Notes: generated by a model not told the origin, from the sequence alone. A stretch of DNA of 64,000 nt from Chryseobacterium culicis (GCF_900108365.1 NZ_FNWQ01000003.1:62001-126000), one strand, 5' to 3'. Counted from the first letter of the stretch, positions 28,680-38,602 are shown. Translations and numbers: made by a program.

Positions 28680-29876
28680 TTATTTCATTTTCCTGAACTT
28701 GTGCCACCAGATGATAAAACCTGTCACAGGAAGAGAGCAGCCGATAAGAGAAATGATGAAATAAAGAATAATGCTTGGCAGCCCCATAATCTCTCCGGTA
28801 TGCAAAGGTTTTGCCAGAGCTGTAAATTGTTTGTGGAGAGGTTTGTCTGAAAACAGTTCTTTCGTTTTGAAGACTCCGGTTTTATCAAAAGTGACTTCAT
28901 CCGGAAGCATCATCCCGAGAAAGTTCTGTCTGTTAGTCTTAATCACAACATATCTCGGATTTTGTTTATTGGGAAGCTGTATACTGGTAACAGCATCGTA
29001 AGGTAAATGATGATGAGACAATTTTAAAATTTTATCCACAGAGGCTGAAGCTGCATTTTTTAGATTTTTCTTTTCATCCTGCTTTTGAAGCATATCTTCG
29101 AGCAGTCCTCCAAAGGGATCGTCCTTCTGATCTTTGTCTCCGGAAACCGAGTCAATGGATGATCCTCCCAAGCTGACAATGAGACCGTTTTTGACCCATG
29201 GATAAGTAACATATAATCCGGTAACAGCCATAAAGAAAAGCATTAAAAAGGCATAAAAGCCAAGTGTATTATGAAGATCATAATTAACTCTCTGAAATTT
29301 TGCTTTAAACATGATTGTTAGGCCCTGCTTGAGAAATTTAAGTTTCTTTGGGAGCCAAAGAATTAAACCAGAGAAAAGAAGTATACAGAATAGTAAAACT
29401 GATGCTCCCACAATCTGCCTTCCCACATTTCCCATCATCAGATTTCTGTGAAGGTCAAGCACTGTGTCAAAGAACTGAGCAGAACTTACATTCGGCTGTC
29501 CCAGAAGTTGACCTGTGTACTGGTCATAATAAGTACTTTTATCGAGATTATTTTCGCGGTAGCCTATCACATAACTTTTCGTTTTATCATCGGGGATCAC
29601 CAGTGACGTCAGTTCTTTATTCTGTTTTAATAGTTCTGACTGAATCAAATCCGGGTTCATAGCCGTTCCAGAATCTGAGTTGATATAAATCTTATTTCTG
29701 TTGCTGAAATCTGTGATCTGATTTTTGAAGGCATACAGGCATCCGGTAAGGCACATTACAAAAACAATAATACTGGATAAAAGTCCCAGCCAGAGGTGCA
29801 TGATCCACATCAGGTATTTGGTAACCGATTCGTTTTTTCTTCTTTTCCTGTAAAGACTTTTGAATAATAATCTCAT
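28680..29876 (-). CDS. PepSY-associated membrane protein, probable siderophore-linked reductase
   Basis: 398 residues. About four transmembrane helices: near 25-45 (LGLLSSIIVFVMCLTGCLYAF), 155-175, 205-225 and close to the C-terminus. Two large periplasmic loops carry PepSY-like segments (YDQYTGQLLG, FDKTGVFKTKELF). Histidines within or next to the helices (WIMHLWLG, LHRNLM, DLHNTLGFYAF, LHTGEIMG) could bind heme. Related proteins accompany TonB siderophore receptors and may reduce ferric siderophores. A 14-bp hairpin ends 12 nt before the start codon. Confidence 0.8.
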   Translation of the reverse strand: MRLLFKSLYRKRRKNESVTKYLMWIMHLWLGLLSSIIVFVMCLTGCLYAFKNQITDFSNRNKIYINSDSGTAMNPDLIQSELLKQNKELTSLVIPDDKTKSYVIGYRENNLDKSTYYDQYTGQLLGQPNVSSAQFFDTVLDLHRNLMMGNVGRQIVGASVLLFCILLFSGLILWLPKKLKFLKQGLTIMFKAKFQRVNYDLHNTLGFYAFLMLFFMAVTGLYVTYPWVKNGLIVSLGGSSIDSVSGDKDQKDDPFGGLLEDMLQKQDEKKNLKNAASASVDKILKLSHHHLPYDAVTSIQLPNKQNPRYVVIKTNRQNFLGMMLPDEVTFDKTGVFKTKELFSDKPLHKQFTALAKPLHTGEIMGLPSIILYFIISLIGCSLPVTGFIIWWHKFRKMK

Positions 29877-29887
29877 TGTTTAACAGC

Positions 29888-29925
29888 AAAAACATTAAGA
29901 CAGTAAATACCGTCTTAATGTTTTT
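29888..29925. promoter_or_regulatory. 14-bp perfect inverted repeat just upstream of the PepSY gene
   Basis: The arms 29888-29901 and 29912-29925 are perfectly complementary (core AACATTAAGAC) with a 10-nt loop. The structure ends 12 nt before the start codon. It may end transcripts of the lipoprotein gene upstream, or control the PepSY gene by attenuation or protein binding. Confidence 0.6.
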
Positions 29926-30146
29926 AAATTAAAATTGATATGAATAAATTAAAAAAAGTTAATACAAATTCGGGCAACGGTGCGCTAAGCTTATGATGGA
30001 AGCCATGATGGTCTAAAAGTTTACTGGCTTACCTCTAATCTACATTCACCAAATTGAATACGTTTTCTTAAAGCAGTAAGAACTTTTGCCACTGTGATAT
30101 CCAACTATTCCTTCCCGCTTCCTGCCCTCACTGGTATCAATGTCGT
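29926..30146. other. 221-bp spacer with no intact gene
   Basis: Between the hairpin and the lipoprotein stop I find only short reading frames. One on the minus strand (about 29936-30020) reads LDHHGFHHKLSAPLPEF and then a hydrophobic tail, but it has a stop directly upstream and no start codon. It could be the end of a decayed His-rich small protein. No riboswitch could be supported. Confidence 0.35.
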
Positions 30147-30764
30147 TTATTTTCTTCCTTTGAACTGAACATCTTTTACAATCTCTTCGAATTTTGAAAA
30201 GTGTTCAGGAGTAAGAGCTTTTTGAATGGCCAATTTTCTCTGAGCGTCAAATTTCACCCAGTATTCTTTTGCCAGATCATTATTTCCGTGATAGACATCA
30301 TGAGCATCATTGAAAGCTTTTTCAAAAGCATCATTAGCTGCATTCACCATTTTGAATTCATCTTCGGAAAGCTGAGCTTCCGTTTTGATTCTTTCTAACA
30401 ATGCATTGTCATATCTTGGCCTTTTTCTGGAATTTTCATCAACAAACTTATTGAACTTCTCCATTTGAGGAGCATCTAAAACGGCTGCCATTTCTATAGA
30501 CTGCTGCGCTCTCAGTTCTTCATTTCTGATACCTAAAGCTACGCGGTCCATATTACCTCCCTGTGCTTTTGCAGCCTGAAAATTCTGTTCCTGAAGCTGC
30601 TGATACTTTGCAGTGATCTCATTGAAGCTTTTTTCCTGTTCAGGAGTCAGTTTCACTTCTGTTTTGAACTGGTTATAATCTATTCCTTTCTTTTTGTCTC
30701 CGGAGCATGACGTCGCAATGGCTCCAAGAACTAATACAAAGAATAGTGTTCTGATATTTTTCAT
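30147..30764 (-). CDS. helical periplasmic lipoprotein (Spy/CpxP-like character)
   Basis: 205 residues. The lipoprotein signal ends GAIATSC. The mature part is almost wholly helical and charged, with KLTPEQEKSFNEI and ALTPEHFSKFEEI repeats recalling the LTxxQ motifs of Spy/CpxP-type chaperones and metal sensors. No confident family assignment. It starts 14 bp after the TonB receptor stop, so the two are almost certainly co-transcribed. Confidence 0.75.
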   Translation of the reverse strand: MKNIRTLFFVLVLGAIATSCSGDKKKGIDYNQFKTEVKLTPEQEKSFNEITAKYQQLQEQNFQAAKAQGGNMDRVALGIRNEELRAQQSIEMAAVLDAPQMEKFNKFVDENSRKRPRYDNALLERIKTEAQLSEDEFKMVNAANDAFEKAFNDAHDVYHGNNDLAKEYWVKFDAQRKLAIQKALTPEHFSKFEEIVKDVQFKGRK

Positions 30765-30778
30765 AATGCTTTTGTTGA

Positions 30779-33034
30779 TTAAAATTTATAATTTACCTGC
30801 ACCGCAAAGTTTCTAGGCTGAATCTGATCAATAAATCCTCCTCTGAAATAAGAGCTGTACCCTACACTATCAAAAATATTATTGAAAAACACTCTTATTC
30901 CCATTCCGTTTTTAAGTGTATATCCTACCTGAGCGTCTACTGTAGTATATTCAGGCATATCGAAAGGTTTATCTCCCGGTTTTACACTGTTCAGGTGGCC
31001 TGCAGTAAATGTTTTTTGAGTCCACTCGTCAACGGGTCTTTTTCCAACGTAGTAAATTCCTGCTCCTACATCAAGTCCTGATAAAGTTCCTTTATTGAAT
31101 TTATAATTCAACCATCCGTTTGCGGTGTGTTTAGGAGCGTTCATTGGTGCTGACCCGTTGATATAGGCAGGGCTGTCCTGATATTGTGCATCCAGATAGG
31201 CCCATCCTGACATCACCTGAAGGTTCGGAAGAATTCTTCCGATCAATTCTACTTCTACTCCTTTTCTTCTAAGGTTTCCTGCAAGACCATACATGGTTTG
31301 TTTGTTGATCACAACAGGGTTGTAGTTTTCGTCAAGGATGGTGAAAGAAAGATGATCCGTTTTAATGTCAAATACGGTTACGTTAAATCTAAGTCGTTCA
31401 TTGAACCAGTCTGACTTAATCCCTGCTTCCCATTGTTTCGTCATTGATGGACCTACTCTGCCACCGTCTAAAAGGAAGTTATTGGAAGATCTTAAAGAGG
31501 TTGTAGTGGTATATGATCCGAATACGTTCACATTGGGAAGTGGAGAAACAATTAATCCGAAATTAGGATTCCATGTATCTACAGACTCGTTGGCAGAACC
31601 GTTCAATCTGCTGTAACGAACTCCTAAATGTGCTTTCACATATTTTCCTATCGTCATTACATCCTGCGCCATCGCCCCGATACTTGGTGTCAAAACTGGG
31701 TTTGATCTTCCAAGGCTTTTGTAAATCACATTCACAGGAAGCTGATTCGGGATACTTCCGTTTACTACGTCAAAAATATCCAGTGGATTTGCAGCGTAAG
31801 TTGTACTTCCTATTTTTGTGGCACGTGCTGTAATTAAATTACTAGGTGCGATTGAGTTTTTGTAAGCTTCATATGTTGTAGATGAAGTTTCGGTTTCTCT
31901 CCAGTCAAAACCTACCTGGAAGGTATGGCTGATGAATCCTGTTTTGATCTGTTCTCCGATGAAGTCCAGCTGTAATACTTTATTGATATCTTCACCCTGC
32001 GATTTTCCTATGGTACGCTGTCTGATATTATAATTGGTTTCACCTGCCGGTAATGATACGGATGAAGCTTCAGAATCTGTGTTGCTTACGGAATTAACGA
32101 AAGCGGCTCTCACTTTTAATTTATCGGTAAGATTACGTACAATGGTTGTAGCAAAGTTGAAGGTTTCTGTTTTTGAATAATCAGATGCATATCCCAAAAA
32201 CTTTCCTTTTGGCATGTGGTACAATGCTTCAACGGTTCCCGGAGCAAGGTTGATTGTTCCTCTGTCCGGTGTTCTTTTATCATGCAGATAATCCATTTCC
32301 ACATTGATTAACGTTTTATCATCAGGACGGAAAGCAATGGAGGGATTTACATAAATTCTTTCCCCTTTTACGTGGCTTCTGAATGAATTGTTATTCTGAT
32401 ACGCCCCGTTGAATCTCACTGCTACTTTACCCTGAGAATCCAATACGCTCTGGAAATCTACTGTAGGTCTGTAAAAATCCCAGCTTCCATAACGGAATCC
32501 TACATTGGTCTGATCAATAAACTGTGGCCTTTTCGTCACCACATTAATGACTCCTCCCGCAGATCCCAATCCGTTTCCAATTCCCTGGCCAATGGCAGCA
32601 GAACCTTTGATTACCTGGATACTTTCTACTCCCTGCATATCTGTGATCATCCCAGCGGTACGGAAATCAGAATCCAGCTGAACTCCGTTTTTCAATACGG
32701 GAACCCCACGATACCCTCTGATGGACATACTTTCGTTTCCACCACCATAGCTTGAAAATAGAGTTACTCCCGGAACGTTTTTGGCTACATCAGTGACTGT
32801 AAGTGCTCCTAGTTCTTCAATCGCTTTATGGGAGATTATAGAAATACTCTGAATCTGATCTCTGGTTTTCAAAGGCAGTCTGGTAATGGCATCCAGGCCC
32901 TGCGGCTGTTTCTTTTTTTCACCAAATAATTCTACTTCTTCTATTTTCTTGTGCTTTACTGAATCATTTACTTTCTGCGCATTGGCAAGAACCCCACCCA
33001 ATACCAGCAGAGAAAAGGATACTACTTTATTCAT
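30779..33034 (-). CDS. TonB-dependent siderophore receptor
   Basis: 751 residues from the ATG at 33034, chosen because a signal peptide starts there (MNKVVSFSLLVLGGVLANAQ) and a -7 box lies just upstream. The longer frame to 33295 would run through the str-operon terminator. The plug domain (about 55-190) contains ALTVTDVAKNVPGVTLF and SMSIRGYRGVPVLKNGV; the 22-strand barrel follows and ends with NYKF, a terminal aromatic. It imports ferric siderophores or a related chelate using TonB energy. It heads the operon with the lipoprotein, and a GTGA-N6-TCAC palindrome lies upstream. Confidence 0.92.
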   Translation of the reverse strand: MNKVVSFSLLVLGGVLANAQKVNDSVKHKKIEEVELFGEKKKQPQGLDAITRLPLKTRDQIQSISIISHKAIEELGALTVTDVAKNVPGVTLFSSYGGGNESMSIRGYRGVPVLKNGVQLDSDFRTAGMITDMQGVESIQVIKGSAAIGQGIGNGLGSAGGVINVVTKRPQFIDQTNVGFRYGSWDFYRPTVDFQSVLDSQGKVAVRFNGAYQNNNSFRSHVKGERIYVNPSIAFRPDDKTLINVEMDYLHDKRTPDRGTINLAPGTVEALYHMPKGKFLGYASDYSKTETFNFATTIVRNLTDKLKVRAAFVNSVSNTDSEASSVSLPAGETNYNIRQRTIGKSQGEDINKVLQLDFIGEQIKTGFISHTFQVGFDWRETETSSTTYEAYKNSIAPSNLITARATKIGSTTYAANPLDIFDVVNGSIPNQLPVNVIYKSLGRSNPVLTPSIGAMAQDVMTIGKYVKAHLGVRYSRLNGSANESVDTWNPNFGLIVSPLPNVNVFGSYTTTTSLRSSNNFLLDGGRVGPSMTKQWEAGIKSDWFNERLRFNVTVFDIKTDHLSFTILDENYNPVVINKQTMYGLAGNLRRKGVEVELIGRILPNLQVMSGWAYLDAQYQDSPAYINGSAPMNAPKHTANGWLNYKFNKGTLSGLDVGAGIYYVGKRPVDEWTQKTFTAGHLNSVKPGDKPFDMPEYTTVDAQVGYTLKNGMGIRVFFNNIFDSVGYSSYFRGGFIDQIQPRNFAVQVNYKF

Positions 33035-33048
33035 CTGATAATTTTTTA

Positions 33049-33056
33049 CAAAATTA
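33049..33056 (-). promoter_or_regulatory. -7 box for the TonB receptor gene
   Basis: On the minus strand it reads TAATTTTG, 14 nt before the chosen start. There is no -33 TTG at the proper distance, which would fit a promoter that depends on an activator. Confidence 0.5.
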
Positions 33057-33089
33057 TTATTTTTATTAATTCTAAATAAATAAAGAGAG

Positions 33090-33103
33090 GTGACATATGT
33101 CAC
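33090..33103. promoter_or_regulatory. CRP/FNR-like palindrome GTGACATATGTCAC
   Basis: A perfect 14-bp palindrome of the form GTGA-N6-TCAC, the half-site pattern bound by many CRP/FNR-family regulators. Its near edge lies 34 bp upstream of the -7 box of the TonB receptor gene, an activator-compatible position. The regulator is not identified in this window. Confidence 0.5.
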
Positions 33104-33295
33104 GCTGAAAAGAACTATTAATATCAGATTTTTAATGGTTTCTACAGACTCTTTAGAATCCCCAAACAGATCTATTCTATTATTATGAGTTATCCCCCGA
33201 AGGCTTTTTATGGTTGTAGAACGTATAATAAAAAAAGCTGAGTGGGTGACGGATAAACCTGCTTTAATTCTGGTTTGTTTATAAATAGGACGCAT

Positions 33296-33327
33296 AAAAA
33301 AATCCGTTCCTTAAAAAGGAACGGATT
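33296..33327 (-). terminator. terminator of the rpsL-rpsG-fusA-rpsJ operon
   Basis: AATCCGTTCC (33301-33310) pairs with GGAACGGATT (33318-33327) around a 7-nt loop. On the minus strand it is followed by a U-run. It lies 28 bp after the rpsJ stop, so rpsJ ends a transcription unit. Confidence 0.85.
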
Positions 33328-33354
33328 GTATAATCATTGCAAAGTATGCTTTTA

Positions 33355-33660
33355 TCACACTTTAATTTCAACGTCTACACCTGAAGGAAGTTCTAATTTC
33401 ATTAGAGCATCAACAGTTTTAGAAGAAGAAGAGTAGATATCCATCAGTCTCTTGTGAGCTGAAAGTTGGAACTGCTCTCTTGCTTTCTTGTTTACGTGCG
33501 GAGATCTCAACACTGTGAAGATTCTCTTGTTCGTAGGCAATGGAATTGGACCGTTTACAACAGCACCAGTAGCCTTTACCGTTTTTACGATTTTCTCAGC
33601 AGACTTGTCTACCAAGTTGTAATCGTAAGATTTTAGTTTTATTCTGATTCTTTGTGACAT
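33355..33660 (-). CDS. rpsJ: 30S ribosomal protein S10, last gene of the str operon
   Basis: 101 residues, normal length. Contains the signature [32 protein letters not shown]. It belongs to the 30S head and, with NusB, to antitermination complexes. It follows fusA by 16 bp and is itself followed by a strong terminator instead of rplC. Confidence 0.98.
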   Translation of the reverse strand: MSQRIRIKLKSYDYNLVDKSAEKIVKTVKATGAVVNGPIPLPTNKRIFTVLRSPHVNKKAREQFQLSAHKRLMDIYSSSSKTVDALMKLELPSGVDVEIKV

Positions 33661-33676
33661 TTCTTTAATTTAAAAA

Positions 33677-35794
33677 TTAACCTTTTGCTTTAGCTATGAT
33701 TTCTTCAGCAACGTTTTGTGGAGTAGCCTGGTACTTCTCTAATTCCATAGAAGAAGTAGCTCTTCCTGATGAAAGTGTTCTTAGAGTAGTTACGTATCCA
33801 AACATTTCAGAAAGTGGAACAGAACCTTTGATTACAACGGCACCGTTTTTCTCTTCCTGACCACTGATAGTACCTCTTCTCTTGTTAAGGTCACCAATGA
33901 TGTTACCCATATATTCTTCCGGAGTTACAACTTCCAGTTTCATAATTGGCTCCATAATTACTGGCTTAGCAGCACGTCCCGCTTCTTTAAATCCTAATTT
34001 AGCAGCCATTTCAAATGAAAGAGCATCAGAATCCACTGCGTGGAAAGATCCATCTTTAAGAGTAACTTTAATACCTTCAACTTCGAAACCAGCCAATGGA
34101 CCGTTCTTCATTGCAGCTTTAAATCCTTTTTCAATTGCAGGAACAAATTCTCTAGGAACGTTACCACCTTTGATCTCATTGATGAATTCTAAACCAACTT
34201 TACCTTCGTCTGCAGGTCCTAGTTCAAATACAATGTCAGCAAATTTACCTTTACCACCAGATTGTTTTTTGTAAACTTCTCTGTGTTGAGCAACTTTTGT
34301 TAAGTTTTCTTTGTACTCTACCTGAGGCTGTCCCTGGTTTACTTCAACCTTGAACTCTCTCTTCATACGGTCTACAATGATATCTAAGTGAAGCTCACCC
34401 ATACCAGAGATGATCGTTTGTCCAGAAGCTTCGTCAGTTCTAACAGTAAACGTTGGATCTTCTTCTGCCAGTTTAGCTAAAGCGTTACCCATTTTATCCT
34501 GGTCAGCTTTAGTTTTAGGCTCAACAGCGATACCAATTACCGGATCAGGGAAAACCATAGATTCAAGAATGATCGGGTTTTTCTCATCACACATCGTATC
34601 ACCGGTTTTGATAGATTTGAAACCTACCGCTGCACCAATATCACCAGCTTCAATATATTCTACCGGGTTTTGCTTGTTAGCGTGCATCTGATAGATTCTA
34701 GAGATTCTTTCTTTGTCTCCTGAGCGGGTGTTCAAGATATAAGAACCTGCATCCAGTCTTCCAGAGTATGCTCTGAAGAATGCTAATCTTCCTACGAACG
34801 GGTCAGTAGCAATTTTGAATGCTAATGCTGCGAAAGGCTCATCTACAGATGGTTTTCTTGTAATTTCAGCATCAGTTCTTGGGTCAGTACCTTTGATATC
34901 ATCTTTATCCAATGGAGAAGGCAGATATTTACATACTGCATCCAACATAAACTGTACTCCTTTGTTCTTGAACGAAGAACCACAAGTCATAGGGATAATA
35001 GATAAATCGATAGTAGCAGCTCTCAATGCAGCATTGATTTCTTCTTCTGTAATTGAATCCGGATCTTCGAAGAATTTCTCCATCAAAGTTTCGTCATATT
35101 CAGAAACAGCTTCTACTAATTTCTCTCTGTATTCAAGAACTTCATCCTTCATGTCTTCAGGAATTGGCACTACTTCGAAAGTAGCTCCTTGTCCTGCTTC
35201 ATCCCAGATGATCGCTCTGTTTTTAATTAAGTCAACAACTCCTTTAAAATCTTCTTCAGCACCGATTGGTAAAACGATTGGAACTGCGTTAGATCCTAAC
35301 ATTTCTTTAACCTGGTTTACCACGTTAAGGAAGTCAGCACCTTGTCTGTCCATTTTGTTTACGAATCCCATTCTAGCTACTTTGTAGTTGTCAGCAAGTC
35401 TCCAGTTTGTTTCAGACTGAGGCTCTACTCCATCTACTGCAGAGAATAAGAATACCAATCCATCCAATACTCTTAAAGATCTGTTTACTTCTACGGTGAA
35501 GTCAACGTGTCCCGGTGTATCGATGATGTTGAAGTGGTAAGGTTTAGTTTCTGGTAAAGCTTTTCCTTGATCTGTTGGAAAGTTCCAAGAACAAGTGGTC
35601 GCTGCAGAAGTAATCGTAATACCTCTTTCTGCTTCCTGCTCCATCCAGTCCATTGTAGAAGCACCATCGTGAACCTCTCCAATTTTGTGGTTTACCCCTG
35701 TATAGAATAGAATCCTTTCTGTAGTGGTAGTCTTACCTGCATCAATGTGAGCAGCGATACCAATATTTCTTGTAAATTTAAGATCTCTTCCCAT
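33677..35794 (-). CDS. fusA: translation elongation factor G
   Basis: 705 residues, full length. GTPase that drives translocation of tRNAs and mRNA. Motifs: G1 AHIDAGKTT (about 16-24), switch [10 protein letters not shown], and NKMD. Domain II follows the GTPase domain; domains III-V include [14 protein letters not shown] and the C-terminal [14 protein letters not shown]. It lies between rpsG and rpsJ; no tuf follows, as usual in Bacteroidota. Confidence 0.98.
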   Translation of the reverse strand: MGRDLKFTRNIGIAAHIDAGKTTTTERILFYTGVNHKIGEVHDGASTMDWMEQEAERGITITSAATTCSWNFPTDQGKALPETKPYHFNIIDTPGHVDFTVEVNRSLRVLDGLVFLFSAVDGVEPQSETNWRLADNYKVARMGFVNKMDRQGADFLNVVNQVKEMLGSNAVPIVLPIGAEEDFKGVVDLIKNRAIIWDEAGQGATFEVVPIPEDMKDEVLEYREKLVEAVSEYDETLMEKFFEDPDSITEEEINAALRAATIDLSIIPMTCGSSFKNKGVQFMLDAVCKYLPSPLDKDDIKGTDPRTDAEITRKPSVDEPFAALAFKIATDPFVGRLAFFRAYSGRLDAGSYILNTRSGDKERISRIYQMHANKQNPVEYIEAGDIGAAVGFKSIKTGDTMCDEKNPIILESMVFPDPVIGIAVEPKTKADQDKMGNALAKLAEEDPTFTVRTDEASGQTIISGMGELHLDIIVDRMKREFKVEVNQGQPQVEYKENLTKVAQHREVYKKQSGGKGKFADIVFELGPADEGKVGLEFINEIKGGNVPREFVPAIEKGFKAAMKNGPLAGFEVEGIKVTLKDGSFHAVDSDALSFEMAAKLGFKEAGRAAKPVIMEPIMKLEVVTPEEYMGNIIGDLNKRRGTISGQEEKNGAVVIKGSVPLSEMFGYVTTLRTLSSGRATSSMELEKYQATPQNVAEEIIAKAKG

Positions 35795-35800
35795 TTCAGA

Positions 35801-36277
35801 TTAGAATTTGAAGTGTGAGAAAGCTTTGTTAGCTTCCGCCATTTTGTGAGTATCAGATTTCTTTTTGAAAGCAGCACCTTCTTCTCTTGAAGCAGCTACT
35901 ACTTCGTTAGCTAATTTCAAAGCCATAGACTTATCATTTCTAGCTTTAGAATATTTGATTAACCATTTCATTGCCATAGAAATTTTTCTGTCGGCTCTGA
36001 TTGGCATAGGGATTTGGAAGTTAGCTCCACCTACTCTTCTAGAACGTACTTCTACGTGAGGCATTACATTTGTAAGTGCATCTTTCCAGATTTCAAGTGC
36101 AGTTTTTTCGTTATCTCCTTTTTTAGTTTCTACGATATCTAATGCATCATAGAAAATTTTGAATGCGATTGACTTCTTACCGTCAAGCATTAGGTTGTTT
36201 ACGAATCTCGTTACCAATTGATCATTAAATTTCGGATCTGGTAACAACGGTCTTTTTTTCGCTTTTGTCTTTCTCAT
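35801..36277 (-). CDS. rpsG: 30S ribosomal protein S7
   Basis: 158 residues. Starts [19 protein letters not shown], with the conserved [21 protein letters not shown] and [19 protein letters not shown]. It nucleates assembly of the 30S head and contacts tRNA in the E site. It lies between rpsL and fusA. Confidence 0.98.
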   Translation of the reverse strand: MRKTKAKKRPLLPDPKFNDQLVTRFVNNLMLDGKKSIAFKIFYDALDIVETKKGDNEKTALEIWKDALTNVMPHVEVRSRRVGGANFQIPMPIRADRKISMAMKWLIKYSKARNDKSMALKLANEVVAASREEGAAFKKKSDTHKMAEANKAFSHFKF

Positions 36278-36300
36278 TGCTTTTGTACCTTATTTAATGA

Positions 36301-36714
36301 TTATTTTTTCTTTCCTTTTGCAGGAGCAGCAGCTGCTTGTCCTGGTTTAGGTCTCTTAGCTCCGTACTTAGATCTTCTCTGAGTTCTTCCATTTACACCA
36401 GCGGTGTCTAATGCACCTCTTACGATGTGGTAACGTACTCCCGGTAGGTCTTTCACCCTTCCGCCTCTAACCAATACTATCGAGTGCTCTTGAAGATTAT
36501 GTCCTTCGCCCGGGATATAGGCATTCACTTCTTTACCGTTAGAAAGTCTTACCCTTGCTACTTTTCTAAGTGCAGAGTTAGGTTTCTTAGGTGTAGTTGT
36601 ATATACTCTCGTACATACACCACGTCTTTGTGGACAAGAATCAAGGGCAGCCGATTTGCTCTTCTTGGCAAGCGTGGCTCTTCCTTTTCTTACTAATTGT
36701 TGAATAGTAGGCAT
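36301..36714 (-). CDS. rpsL: 30S ribosomal protein S12
   Basis: 137 residues. Core motifs [16 protein letters not shown] and [20 protein letters not shown] are intact. The lysines where streptomycin-resistance changes occur in other bacteria (PKKPNS and GRVKDLPG) are wild type. A short Lys/Ala-rich tail ends the protein. It is the first gene of the str operon, behind a strong promoter. Confidence 0.98.
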   Translation of the reverse strand: MPTIQQLVRKGRATLAKKSKSAALDSCPQRRGVCTRVYTTTPKKPNSALRKVARVRLSNGKEVNAYIPGEGHNLQEHSIVLVRGGRVKDLPGVRYHIVRGALDTAGVNGRTQRRSKYGAKRPKPGQAAAAPAKGKKK

Positions 36715-36738
36715 TTAATTGCTTTTTATTTTAGGGTG

Positions 36739-36769
36739 CAAAAATAATAATATTTTTTTAATCTGCAAA
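36739..36769 (-). promoter_or_regulatory. promoter of the rpsL operon
   Basis: On the minus strand TTTG (36769-36766), 19 nt, then TATTTTTG (36746-36739): a full -33/-7 match. The leader is about 20 nt. Confidence 0.75.
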
Positions 36770-36923
36770 CACTTATATAAAAATTAAAATCAAATACTTA
36801 CAGCAAAATACAACAGGTTTCAGAATGTTCATCAAAGAAACATAATATATAAAAGGAAAAGAGATCAGGTACCGCAGATTTTACAGTCTAAAAAATGAGT
36901 ATTAAATAATTATGAAATTTTAT

Positions 36924-38519
36924 TTATTCAACTATTTTAACTGTCACATTTCTGTTCCAATTGAAATCTTTTATATTTTTTTTCAACGCATCAGAGGAAA
37001 GAGGGTCTATGGAATATATTACCACATGCCGGTCCCCTAATACGATACTCTTTCCGCTGACTTCCAGATCAGCTATTTTCTTCCAGCTTTCCGGTATGTG
37101 TCCATCAAACCACTTCTCATAGATAATGGCCAGCTGGTAGTGATTTTCCTTAGTATAACCGGCAAGAAATTCCTCCACCTCATCATCAAATACGGTTTTT
37201 CTGACTTTAATATCTAACATTTCTTTAGACCCTAGCCCGATAACATCCAGCAAATGAATATCCGTATAATAGCAGATGGCCCCAATATCATTGGCAACAA
37301 TATGGGAAGTATTGTAATATTTTTTCAGAAATCTTGCAGACTGTATCTGCTGTTCGTAAATATTGGCGCTCCCGCTGGTAATAATAAAGTGGGCAAAGCC
37401 AAACTTATACAGCAACAATAAGGCATTAGCAGCAATAAAAATTCCTGTTGCCTTATCTTTTCTAAAGGCATAAAAAGGGTTGGTAATAAAAACGGTAAGC
37501 CTGGGAACTAAAACCATTACAAATGCCGCCATCAGATACGCTTCGTATCTGAAGATAATTTTAACATCGCCCAGCAGACAATGTAAGATCAGCGTAAGAG
37601 CCAAAACAACGGGAAGAAAGTTCTTTTTCAGCATTTCCTGAAACACCAACTTACTTTTATAATCCCTGTACAGTAAAACAGCAATTATCAGCAGAGGAAA
37701 TATTCCTATTTTATAGAAAGTGATATTCAAAAATACATTCCACAGAATGATCTTACCGATCTGCCCTGGTACATTTCCTGAAAAATCAATCAAAGCTCCT
37801 TTTACAACAACAGAATTTGGAAAAAAATATCCACTGTGCTGCTGATTAAAATATCCGAACAAGAGAATGGGAAGGAAACCAATCAAAAGGACAAGAAATG
37901 CATCCTTGAATTTTCTGATCAATAAAAAGACAAACGCAAGTGACAGAAAGTAAAACATACTTTCAAATCTGATAAGCCCCAGAAAAAGAATTGTACCATA
38001 AAATCCGAGGGAGAAAAAATTGCTCTTAAAGTCTTTTTCAAACCACTTTTGAAAGCAATATATATTAACAGCGATGATCAGCACCTGCAATACATGCTCC
38101 ATTCCTGCCACTACCTGTACATGCATTACAGCGAGAAAAAGAGCAAATAGACAGGCTGCTGTAATATGTTTTGCTTCACTCAGATAGCCTGAAAAGTATT
38201 TTGTAAGGATGGCGATAAGCAAACAGGCCACAGACAAATTAAAGATCAAAGGTATAAGAATATGATTTCCAAAAACTGCAATCAGAAAACTAAGTATGAA
38301 TGTAAAAACAGGCGATGAGGAAGATGATGAAAAGGCATATTTTGTCATTCCCCAAACTCCGTGCAGAGCAAAATTCTTGGCCACAGCCATATGAATATAA
38401 GCATCGTCTACGATATAGGTAAAATTGTTCTCCGTGACAGACAGCATGGTCAGGATATAGATAAAACAAATCCCGAAAAATACCGCCGCTGTAATCAAAA
38501 AGCTTTTCATATTCTGCAA
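36924..38519 (-). CDS. polytopic membrane protein, GT-C-like glycosyltransferase (paralogue 1)
   Basis: 531 residues with about eleven transmembrane helices and a C-terminal soluble domain. The first extracytoplasmic loop has VDDAYIHMAVAKNFA; paired acidic residues there are typical of GT-C enzymes using lipid-linked sugar donors. The C-terminal part has SHIVANDIGAICYYTDIHLL and DVIGLGS, shared with the 39174-40712 protein. It may add sugars to lipids or proteins outside the inner membrane. It is divergent from dps. The enzymatic role is inferred; no substrate can be named. Confidence 0.7.
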   Translation of the reverse strand: MQNMKSFLITAAVFFGICFIYILTMLSVTENNFTYIVDDAYIHMAVAKNFALHGVWGMTKYAFSSSSSSPVFTFILSFLIAVFGNHILIPLIFNLSVACLLIAILTKYFSGYLSEAKHITAACLFALFLAVMHVQVVAGMEHVLQVLIIAVNIYCFQKWFEKDFKSNFFSLGFYGTILFLGLIRFESMFYFLSLAFVFLLIRKFKDAFLVLLIGFLPILLFGYFNQQHSGYFFPNSVVVKGALIDFSGNVPGQIGKIILWNVFLNITFYKIGIFPLLIIAVLLYRDYKSKLVFQEMLKKNFLPVVLALTLILHCLLGDVKIIFRYEAYLMAAFVMVLVPRLTVFITNPFYAFRKDKATGIFIAANALLLLYKFGFAHFIITSGSANIYEQQIQSARFLKKYYNTSHIVANDIGAICYYTDIHLLDVIGLGSKEMLDIKVRKTVFDDEVEEFLAGYTKENHYQLAIIYEKWFDGHIPESWKKIADLEVSGKSIVLGDRHVVIYSIDPLSSDALKKNIKDFNWNRNVTVKIVE

Positions 38520-38602
38520 TATTAATACTTACAAACTATATTTAAAAACTTTCTCATAGTTATGATCTATTAATATTCATGGAACTTCGGCACGATATTT
38601 CG

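Noticed and set aside
30088..30095. GCCACTGT, similar to part of a cobalamin riboswitch
   Set aside because: The other conserved parts are missing, and on this strand no suitable gene follows.
33035..33295. An 87-residue N-terminal extension of the TonB receptor
   Set aside because: It would start next to the str-operon terminator and run through the -7 box; a normal signal peptide begins at 33034.
34815..35387. 190-residue plus-strand frame opposite fusA
   Set aside because: Shadow of a highly conserved gene on the other strand, with no independent start signals or protein features.
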